Positions 1 through 5,637 of a stretch of DNA of 5,637 nt are shown here, piece after piece. The notes below the pieces were generated by a model. It ran no database searches. It was not told where the DNA came from and saw nothing but the letters and a program-made list of their open reading frames with translations. The position numbers were made by a program, and so were the translations under genes. Origin of the DNA: an uncultured bacterium (GTDB taxonomy: Bacteria > Planctomycetota > UBA1135 > UBA2386); assembly GCA_938003515.1 (NCBI GenBank), contig CALKYL010000463.1, positions 1 to 5,637 of the forward strand, read 5' to 3'. The stretch's first letter is position 1. Each line of letters starts with the position of its first letter.

Positions 1-1871
1 GTGATCTCGACGAACGCCTCGAAGCACTGCTCGCGGATCAGGTCGTCGTCGTGGTCGAGGTTCGCGAGCAGGCCCGGCACGCCGGCGGCCGAGCCGAGGC
101 GCGCCAGCGCGACCGCGAGGTCGATCTTCATCTCGACGAACGTGTGGCGTCGCCGCGCCTCGTCGATCGCCGGCACGCTCTCCGCGTCGCCGAGCTCGGC
201 GAGCGCCAGCGCGGCGGCGCGCACGACGTCCGGGTCGAACTCGGCGAGCAGCGTGCGGATCGCCGGCGCGCGCCCGCGGGCGAAGAGCCGTCCCAGCAGC
301 GTCGCCGTGCTGCTGCGGTCGAGCGCGTTCGGCGCGGTCAGGCCATCGGCGACCTCGGCGACGAAGCGGTCCTTGTCGGCCGGCACCGGCAGCTCGCCGA
401 GCAGCTCCCGCGCGTGCAGCCGCACGTAGAGGTTGTCGTGATCCAGCGCCCGGCGCAGCGCGTCGACCGACGGCGCGCCGATGCGGAGCAGCGTCGCCAT
501 CGACTTGCCGAAGGTCTTGTTGTCCCAGGAGCCGAGCGCCTCGACCAGCGCCGGCACCGCCGGCGCGCCGATCTCGACCAGCCGGTCCATGGCCTTGCGG
601 TTGGCCTCGGGCATCTGGAAGTTGAACAGCGCGACCAGCTCGTCGATGTCCTCTCGGGAGTCGCCTTGCGGGATCACGAACTCGACCGTGCCGGCCGGCG
701 CCTGGGCCAGCTCGCCGAGGTCGCTCGGGCTGGCGAGCCGCGGGTCGATGCCCTCCGGCGTGGCGACGTCGACGTACGGATCGGTCTCGACGGCGGCGTC
801 GCTGGGCTCGACGTCGGTGAACACGAGCTCGCGCCGCTCGAGCCGCCGCGCCAGCTCCGGATGGTTGTCCTCGATCGGGAAGTAGAACTTGTAGTGCAGC
901 TCGCACGTCACCGTGCCGTTCGCGACCGGCAGCGGCACGCGGTGCTCGCGCTCCTCACCGCTCGGGATCTGCTTGTTGGTCGGCAGCGTCATGCCGTAGG
1001 GCCGGCGGTACGGGTCGCGGAACACCCGGCGCGAGCGCGCGACCTCGTTGCCGTCCTGGTCGCGCACGACGATCAGCGACTCGACGGAGCGCTGCCGCAG
1101 CTCGGTCGGGAAGTTGTGCCCCGCGCCGCTGTTGGCGATCACGACCAGCACCTCGTTGCCGTCGATCTCGGCCTCGTAGTCGTAGGCCTTCCTCACGTGC
1201 GCGGCGTCGCGCGCGCCCGGGAACACGTGGCTGTAGACGCGCCGGACGGGGCCTCCGACCGCGACCGGCCGTTCGACGCGCTCCATGTGGCAGCCGATGC
1301 ACGTGCGGCCGGCGAGCTTGCCGTTCGGCGACTTCTCCCATTGGTAGGGCGTGCCGTGGTTCTTGTGGCAGGTGGCGCACGCTTCGACCTCGCCGACGCG
1401 CGGGTCGAACGCCGTCTTGCACTCCTCGCCGCCGACGAAGCGCGCGTAGTCGACGCCCTCCTGCCAGTGGCAGGTCATGCACGAGTTGCCGTCCTCGAGG
1501 CCGTAGAACCGGCGCTGCGGGTTGTTGCCGATGCCGGTCTCGAAGATCGGCCGCGGGGTGTGGCAGCGGATGCAGTCGGCGGTCTGGAAGTGGCCCGTCG
1601 CCAGCCGGACCTCTTCGTCGGTGAAGGCGCGGCCGTGGGTGTTGAGCTCGTGCTCGGCGTAGATCGCCGGGTGGCAGCTCGCGCAGTAGGCGCTCGACAT
1701 CACCCGGTCGTAGTGCGCCTGCGAGCCGAGGCCGCTGTCGGCGATCGGTGACAGGGCGTTACCCGTGCGTAGCGATTCGGACCCGGACATGCGGGTCTGC
1801 AGGCAGGAGACGAGCGTGGTCGCGGCGACCAGGAGGGCGAGGCCGCAGGGAAGCAGCAGGCGTCGGATCAT
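1..1871 (-). CDS. Multiheme c-type cytochrome lipoprotein with C-terminal HEAT repeats (3' end cut by window)
   Basis: Starts at ATG 1871-1869 and stays open to the left edge, giving 623 residues without a stop. Residues 1-23 look like a lipoprotein signal: MIRR, a hydrophobic stretch, then lipobox L-V-S-C with Cys23. Five CxxCH heme-attachment motifs follow: CASCH (63), CIRCH (100), CMTCH (131), CATCH (165) and CIGCH (191). Eight further His (53, 74, 79, 94, 172, 215, 225, 252) could be distal ligands. The first motif and its surroundings resemble the cytochrome c-554/c-552 type. Residues about 205-400 look like a beta-rich domain with A-G-H-N-F-P-T at 250-256. From about 420 onward there are at least six HEAT-like helical repeats with the pattern A..L..[IL]G.....P.L...L. 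It should be an exported, lipid-anchored electron-transfer protein; its redox partner and substrate are unknown. No Shine-Dalgarno is visible; the start is chosen because it gives the signal peptide. Family assignment is strong, exact function is not. Confidence 0.93.
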   Translation of the reverse strand, partial: MIRRLLLPCGLALLVAATTLVSCLQTRMSGSESLRTGNALSPIADSGLGSQAHYDRVMSSAYCASCHPAIYAEHELNTHGRAFTDEEVRLATGHFQTADCIRCHTPRPIFETGIGNNPQRRFYGLEDGNSCMTCHWQEGVDYARFVGGEECKTAFDPRVGEVEACATCHKNHGTPYQWEKSPNGKLAGRTCIGCHMERVERPVAVGGPVRRVYSHVFPGARDAAHVRKAYDYEAEIDGNEVLVVIANSGAGHNFPTELRQRSVESLIVVRDQDGNEVARSRRVFRDPYRRPYGMTLPTNKQIPSGEEREHRVPLPVANGTVTCELHYKFYFPIEDNHPELARRLERRELVFTDVEPSDAAVETDPYVDVATPEGIDPRLASPSDLGELAQAPAGTVEFVIPQGDSREDIDELVALFNFQMPEANRKAMDRLVEIGAPAVPALVEALGSWDNKTFGKSMATLLRIGAPSVDALRRALDHDNLYVRLHARELLGELPVPADKDRFVAEVADGLTAPNALDRSSTATLLGRLFARGRAPAIRTLLAEFDPDVVRAAALALAELGDAESVPAIDEARRRHTFVEMKIDLAVALARLGSAAGVPGLLANLDHDDDLIREQCFEAFVEI

Positions 1872-2067
1872 CGTGTTCGCGGTGGGGAGGGGGACCAGCG
1901 GCGAGCAGCGGAGGGGTGAGGTTCCGGGCGAGCAAGTCCCGGGCCGCGATCCGGCGCCCGAGGCGCGCGCGCTTCCGTCAGGGCCGCCCACCGCGCGCCC
2001 TCGACGCAATGGCATGCACGCCGCGCAGTGTCGACCCGCCCGCGGCGCGCGCCGAGCCGACGGTGGT

Positions 2068-2104
2068 CGCTCGGACGCGCGACCCGAGGGCGGGCGTCCG
2101 AGCG
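2068..2104 (-). terminator. Strong stem-loop downstream of the metallophosphatase gene, possible terminator
   Basis: A perfect 11-bp inverted repeat, CGCTCGGACGC at 2068-2078 and its complement at 2094-2104, encloses a 15-base loop. It begins 27 bases past the TGA of the phosphatase gene in its direction of transcription. No T-tract follows on the minus strand, so it is not a classic intrinsic terminator. It could instead stabilise the 3' end of the transcript or act as an atypical terminator. The repeat is directly visible; the role is inferred from position. Confidence 0.45.
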
Positions 2105-2130
2105 GACCGCGGCCGACGGCCCGCAGACGA

Positions 2131-4467
2131 TCAGATGTCGAACGCGGCCGACTCGGTGGTCTCGGGCACGAGACCCGCGGCGTCGAACGACAGCAGCTGG
2201 ACCTGGCCGACGAGCCGCAGGCCGTAGCCCGGCGCCGGCAGCGTGACCGTCAGCGCGCCGCTGCCGTCGGTCAGCCCGATCGGCAGCTGCAGCAGCGTGT
2301 CGACGCCGTTCTGGAAGCCGCCGAGCAGGCCGAGGCCGACGTCGGTCGAGCCTGCGCGCACGCCCACCGCGAGGATCGCGAAGGCCGAAGGCCGCGCGTC
2401 CGCGATCGCGAAGTCGCGCGCGAGTGGCGACCCGCTGACCGTCACGGCGAAGCCGGGACGGGAGCCGATCTGCTGGATGCGCTGGTAGTCCGCGATCCCG
2501 GCGTCGGCGACGCGGTAGGGCGTCGCTGCGAAGTTCGCGAGCATGTATTCGGCGAACGCGTCCTGCTCGGAGCCCGGGTTGGCGAACGTCGAAGCACCCG
2601 CGGGCAGGCCCGCGGCGCCGAGGTCGACGCGGTTGGCGAACGCCGGATTCGCGGTGACGAACGTCTGGAACGGATAGGCGTCGCCGCCGTTGGCGAGGAA
2701 GTCCAGCGTGACCAGCCGCACCGGCGTCGAGCCGACGACGGCGCCGTCCTGCACGAGCACCGGCTCGACGAACGTGCCGGTCAGCGCGGCGTAGCGCACG
2801 CGGTCCCCGGCGGCGCGGTCGGCGTCGAAGCTGAACGAAAGGCCCGACCACTGGCCGAACTGGCCCGGCGTGCTGCCCGGTGCGGTCGCGGCGACCGAGT
2901 GCTCGAGCACCTCCTTGAGCTGCGCGCGGGTCAGCGTGAGCAGCGCGAGGCCGTTGTTGAAGCGCAGCGAGTTCTCGATGTCGAGCTGGCTGACCTCACC
3001 GGCCTGCTTGCCCGACAGCGGGTTCGCCTCGTTGGGGCCGAGTTCGCCGTTCGGGCCGATCGAGCCGATCGGGTTGCGGATGCCGCCGCCGTTCTTGTGG
3101 CTGACGAGGACCGTGGGGTCGAACGACCGCGCGGCCGCGAGGTTCGCGTCGGCGGTCAGCGAGCCCATGTTGGTCTCCTCGGTGCGCACCGGCGTGCGCC
3201 GGCCCTCGAGGAACACGTCGGCCCGGCCGACGATGTTGCCGTCGCGCGCGACGACGATCGCGCGGACCGCGTCGGTCAGCGTCTTGACGGCGGCCGCGGC
3301 GGTGCCCGGTGCGAACGCCGCGGCGAGGCTGCCGGCGAGGTCGATCACGCCCTGATCGTCGGTGACGAACGCGCCCGACTCGGCGCTGACGACGCTGCCC
3401 GGCACGATCACGCCGTTGGCGTCGAAGTCGATGACCAGCCGGCCCACGTACTTGTATTGACCCGCCGTGCTCAACAGCGCCACCGGCTCGTTGTCGGCGT
3501 TGGTCGTGAACGTCGGATAGGCGCCGCCCGGGACGTCGCCGGGGCGCAGCCGGTGGTCGCGGTCGGCGAGCAGGGGGTCCGAGACACCGGGGATGACGAC
3601 ATCGACGCCGCTGAGCAGCGGCGTCAGTTGGTGTTCGAGCGCGAACTGCTGCAGGTGCGTGACGAGCACGATCTTGTCGATGCCGTTGTTGCGCAGCGCG
3701 TCGATCTGCGGCTGCAGGACGGCGGCGAGCGCGGCCATGTCGTTGCTGTTCGGACCGATCACCGTGACGCCGCCGGTCGACGAGATCGTCCGGACGAGCG
3801 GGGTGGTCGCCCCGACGATGCCGAACTGCACGCCGCCGCGCGTGACGATCGTCGCCGGCGCGATCTTCGGCGCCATGGCGGCGGCCATCAGGTTGGCGAG
3901 CGAGCCCTGGAACGCGGTGTTCGGCAGGATCGAGCCGGTGAACAGGCCGCTGAGCGCCGGCTCGTTGCCGAAATCGAGGTTGCTGCTCAGGTAGGGGAAC
4001 TGCGAGCCGAGCCAGCGAGCCTGGGTGAAGTTGTTGCGGATGTCGGTGCCGATGATGCCGGCGTAGGCAGCGGGGCCGGCGTCGAACTCGTGGTTGCCGA
4101 TCGCCGACGCGTCGAAGCCGAGGAGGTTCATGATCGAAACGTCGACCCGGCCCTCGCCCTCGCGGGCGTCGGGCTGGCCGAGCACGCCCTGCAGCACGGC
4201 GCGCAGCGAGACGTCGCCAGCGGCCGAGAAGAACGGGCCCGGGATGTAGTTGTCACCGGCGGACAAGAGCAGCGACGGGATCGCGCCGACGGCGGCGTCG
4301 GCTTCGAGGGCCTCGACGACCGCCGCGAAGTTCGGCGCGTCGGCCACGGCGTCGACGCCGCCCTCGAGGTCTGAGGCGTGCAAGATCTGGACGCGCGTCT
4401 GGGCGCCCGCTACGGCGATGGGGAGGCCTAGCGCGAGGATGGCGAGGGGGAGCTTGGTTCGTTGCAT
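2131..4467 (-). CDS. Secreted UshA-type metallophosphatase/5'-nucleotidase family protein, variant metal site
   Basis: A complete 778-aa gene from ATG 4467-4465 to TGA 2133-2131. Residues 1-22 form a Sec signal peptide with likely cleavage A-G-A^Q, so the enzyme is exported. The calcineurin-like metallophosphatase domain (about 25-350) has D33-L-E35, G71-D72-N, G124-N-H-E-F-D129, G219-A-T-T and T270-H271. The 5'-nucleotidase C-terminal domain (about 400-640) has E430/E431-T-N-M-G-S-L-T-A-D-A, N459-G-G-G-I-R464, L512-T-R-A-Q-L-K-E-V-L, S541-G-L-S-F-S-F-D and G594-G-D-A-Y. The family hydrolyses phosphate esters such as nucleotides; the substrate here is unknown. Two usual metal-ligand motifs differ: D-x-H reads D-L-E and the later G-H-x-(H/Q) reads G294-V-S-D297. 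Residues about 673-778 form an additional beta-type tail not found in UshA (about 550 aa), which accounts for much of the extra length. There is no clear Shine-Dalgarno and no upstream in-frame start nearby. The gene is isolated by 190- and 259-bp gaps. Confidence 0.95.
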   Translation of the reverse strand: MQRTKLPLAILALGLPIAVAGAQTRVQILHASDLEGGVDAVADAPNFAAVVEALEADAAVGAIPSLLLSAGDNYIPGPFFSAAGDVSLRAVLQGVLGQPDAREGEGRVDVSIMNLLGFDASAIGNHEFDAGPAAYAGIIGTDIRNNFTQARWLGSQFPYLSSNLDFGNEPALSGLFTGSILPNTAFQGSLANLMAAAMAPKIAPATIVTRGGVQFGIVGATTPLVRTISSTGGVTVIGPNSNDMAALAAVLQPQIDALRNNGIDKIVLVTHLQQFALEHQLTPLLSGVDVVIPGVSDPLLADRDHRLRPGDVPGGAYPTFTTNADNEPVALLSTAGQYKYVGRLVIDFDANGVIVPGSVVSAESGAFVTDDQGVIDLAGSLAAAFAPGTAAAAVKTLTDAVRAIVVARDGNIVGRADVFLEGRRTPVRTEETNMGSLTADANLAAARSFDPTVLVSHKNGGGIRNPIGSIGPNGELGPNEANPLSGKQAGEVSQLDIENSLRFNNGLALLTLTRAQLKEVLEHSVAATAPGSTPGQFGQWSGLSFSFDADRAAGDRVRYAALTGTFVEPVLVQDGAVVGSTPVRLVTLDFLANGGDAYPFQTFVTANPAFANRVDLGAAGLPAGASTFANPGSEQDAFAEYMLANFAATPYRVADAGIADYQRIQQIGSRPGFAVTVSGSPLARDFAIADARPSAFAILAVGVRAGSTDVGLGLLGGFQNGVDTLLQLPIGLTDGSGALTVTLPAPGYGLRLVGQVQLLSFDAAGLVPETTESAAFDI

Positions 4468-4569
4468 GGCGATCGTGTGTGGTGAGCCTGCCGTGCTCGA
4501 GGGTGCGAGCCGGTGGGCAAATACGGTCGCCCTGCGTGTGAAGGCGCGGTTCGCGCGCGATGAGGAAAC

Positions 4570-4588
4570 CGGCCGATCGGTTCGGCCG
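4570..4588 (-). terminator. Stem-loop followed by a short T run, possible terminator of the hydrolase gene
   Basis: A perfect 7-bp inverted repeat, CGGCCGA at 4570-4576 and TCGGCCG at 4582-4588, has a 5-base loop. On the minus strand it is followed by GTTTCCTC, a weak T-rich tail. It lies about 70 bases past the hydrolase stop and about 100 bases before the phosphatase start. Position and tail fit a weak intrinsic terminator for the hydrolase transcript, but the T-tract is poor. An operator role for the phosphatase gene is also possible. Confidence 0.4.
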
Positions 4589-4614
4589 CTCGGCGTCGAC
4601 CTCGATGGCCGTTC

Positions 4615-4639
4615 CGCGCGGCGACGCTCCCGCCGCGCG
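4615..4639 (-). terminator. Strong GC hairpin just after the hydrolase stop codon
   Basis: A perfect 9-bp inverted repeat, CGCGCGGCG at 4615-4623 and CGCCGCGCG at 4631-4639, has a 7-base loop. It starts 18 bases after the hydrolase TGA in the direction of transcription. All nine pairs are G-C, so the stem should be very stable in RNA. No T-tract follows it directly; the second hairpin at 4570-4588 lies 26 bases further on. Together they may form a tandem 3'-end structure. The function is inferred from position only. Confidence 0.42.
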
Positions 4640-4657
4640 CGATCCGCGCGTTCGCGG

Positions 4658-5637
4658 TCAGCGTCGCCGTACGTCGAGGTCGACGAAGTCCCAGTAGAGC
4701 CGCTCGGTGTCGCCGGTCTCGTGCACGCGCCGGAGCAGCACGTCGAGCCGCCGGCGCGGCGTCACCGACCGGAGCCGCTTGCCGTCGAGCACGACGTCGA
4801 CCTCGCGGTCGAAGTCGATCAGCTCCGGGTCGAACCAGACACGCAGCCGGCCGACGCCGCGCGTCTCGACGTCGATGCGGTTGCCGGCGACCTTGGCCGC
4901 GAGGCGCGCGCACCGGCTTCGGACCTCGGTCCAGATCGCTTCGAGCTGCGCGTCGCGCTCCGCCGGCCACGCGCCGCGGATCCGGATCCGGTCCCGGGGG
5001 TCCCACTCGCGCGGCCGGCGCGACAGCGCCTCGAGCCAGTAGTGGCGGCCGTCGGCGAGCCGGTTGAAGACCTTCGTGATCGAGCGCGGGTGGCCCCGGC
5101 GCACGACGGGGTCGAGCTTCGCCATCGCCTCGGCGACGCTCATGTGCCGCATCGCCGGCTCTTCGACCGCCTCGAAGCGCGCGCCCCACTGCTGCAACAG
5201 GCGCCCCGCGTAGCGGCACGAGTCGATGCCGTGGTCGAACGTCGTGTTGTAGACGGTGAACACGCTCAGGTCCCTGGCGTTCTCGACGAACACGCCGGCG
5301 GTCGCCTTCAGCCCGCCTTCGTGCACGAGGCCGCCGTTGCACGGGAAGATGCCGGCCCAGCGCTCGGAGCGCATCAGGCCGACGTCCCACGTCGCGTGGC
5401 CGCCCCGTCCGGAGCCGACCATGTAGACCCGGTCGGGATCGATCGCGTACTGCAGCAGCAGGTCGCGCAGGGGGCCCGCGTGGCGTTCGGTCTCGTGCGG
5501 GCCGGCCAGGTACTGGTTGTCGCGCTTCTCGTCGGGCACGACGAGCACGAAGCGGCCGGCCGCGGCGCCGTCCTGCTCGGCGCGGTTCGCGTAGGGCGCG
5601 GTGTCGACGGCGTCCGGCACGTAGACGACCAGCGGCG
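4658..5637 (-). CDS. Alpha/beta-hydrolase-fold esterase-like protein lacking the nucleophile Ser (5' end cut by window)
   Basis: The frame is open from the right edge (first full codon Pro at 5635-5633) to TGA at 4660-4658, giving 325 residues. The visible start P-L-V-V-Y-V-P matches the first core strand of PHB-depolymerase/dienelactone-hydrolase-like esterases, so the true start and any signal peptide lie beyond 5637. The GTG at 5620 falls inside this strand and is not the start. The nucleophile elbow reads V-Y-M-V-G-S-G-R-G-G-H (about 5425-5396); relatives have G-x-S-x-G-G, so the Ser position is Gly (codon GGA, 5410-5408) and a Ser sits one residue earlier. An Asp candidate (F-D-H-G-I-D, codons at 5236-5234 and 5224-5222) and a His candidate (M-R-H-M, 5146-5144) remain. 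The last ~95 residues look like a beta-strand-rich module with D-R-E-V-D-V-V-L-D-G-K, of a kind often attached to such esterases. It may be a non-catalytic homologue. Substrate unknown; fold call firm, activity doubtful. Confidence 0.88.
   Translation of the reverse strand, partial: PLVVYVPDAVDTAPYANRAEQDGAAAGRFVLVVPDEKRDNQYLAGPHETERHAGPLRDLLLQYAIDPDRVYMVGSGRGGHATWDVGLMRSERWAGIFPCNGGLVHEGGLKATAGVFVENARDLSVFTVYNTTFDHGIDSCRYAGRLLQQWGARFEAVEEPAMRHMSVAEAMAKLDPVVRRGHPRSITKVFNRLADGRHYWLEALSRRPREWDPRDRIRIRGAWPAERDAQLEAIWTEVRSRCARLAAKVAGNRIDVETRGVGRLRVWFDPELIDFDREVDVVLDGKRLRSVTPRRRLDVLLRRVHETGDTERLYWDFVDLDVRRR

Noticed and set aside
51..1751. 566-codon open frame on the plus strand
   Set aside because: It is antisense to the cytochrome gene and its product is dominated by Arg, Ala, Val and Asp with no recognisable motif, which is typical of the complement of a GC-rich gene. 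The minus strand frame has five CxxCH motifs and a lipobox.
2043..2054. 12-bp perfect palindrome CGGCGCGCGCCG
   Set aside because: It is made of alternating C and G in DNA of very high GC, where such palindromes are expected by chance; no partner site was seen.
1868..2851. 327-codon minus-strand open frame overlapping the phosphatase 3' end and the gap
   Set aside because: It is out of frame with the phosphatase, Arg-rich, and has no domain pattern; the same applies to the open frames at 955-1482 and 4428-5390.
1765..4374. 869-codon open frame on the plus strand
   Set aside because: It crosses an intergenic gap and lies antisense to a phosphatase with clear family motifs. Its product is low-complexity and rich in Arg, Ala, Asp and Val, without domain signatures.
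4490..4560. Possible promoter for the phosphatase gene (TATTTG on the minus strand)
   Set aside because: No acceptable -35 element lies at normal spacing (the hexamer 17 bases upstream is CGCCTT), so it cannot be separated from chance.
5618..5620. GTG as start codon of the hydrolase
   Set aside because: The frame continues upstream to the window edge with P-L-V-V-Y, part of the conserved first core strand, so the gene starts outside the window.
1..5637. Mobile element, CRISPR array, tRNA or rRNA, defence system, biosynthetic cluster
   Set aside because: No transposase or integrase motifs, no spaced direct repeats, no tRNA-like cloverleaf and no defence genes were seen; the three genes are ordinary exported or metabolic types without a visible shared system.

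Overview
The window is about 70% GC by eye and holds three genes, all on the minus strand. Two are cut by the window edges. Reading in the direction of transcription (right to left), they are: (1) the C-terminal 325 residues of an alpha/beta-hydrolase-fold, esterase-like protein (5637 to 4658); (2) a complete 778-aa secreted UshA-type metallophosphatase/5'-nucleotidase (4467 to 2131); (3) the first 623 residues of a lipoprotein multiheme cytochrome c that runs into HEAT repeats (1871 to 1, open at the left edge).

The organism is probably a high-GC Gram-negative bacterium with exported electron-transfer and hydrolytic proteins. My best guess is Planctomycetota. The supports are the high GC, the HEAT-repeat multiheme cytochrome, the esterase with a C-terminal beta module, and the roughly 100-residue Gly/Leu/Pro-rich beta-type tail on the phosphatase, which resembles tails I associate with secreted planctomycete proteins. 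This comes from memory of family patterns; no ribosomal RNA or marker gene is present to confirm it.

The gaps are 190 bp (4468-4657) and 259 bp (1872-2130). Each contains perfect GC-rich inverted repeats just downstream of a stop codon, so the genes are more likely separate transcription units than a tight operon. Neither visible start codon has a recognisable Shine-Dalgarno sequence. The two complete N-termini both carry export signals, so the phosphatase and the cytochrome act outside the cytoplasm. The sequence does not show a shared pathway.

The points most worth a second look are in the proteins. The hydrolase has Gly where the nucleophile Ser is expected. The phosphatase keeps part of the UshA metal site but has changed the D-x-H and G-H-x-(H/Q) motifs. 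The cytochrome joins five CxxCH heme sites, a middle domain with a GHNFPT motif, and at least six HEAT-like repeats. I saw no mobile element, CRISPR array, tRNA, rRNA or defence system. Long open frames on the plus strand are antisense shadows caused by the high GC.
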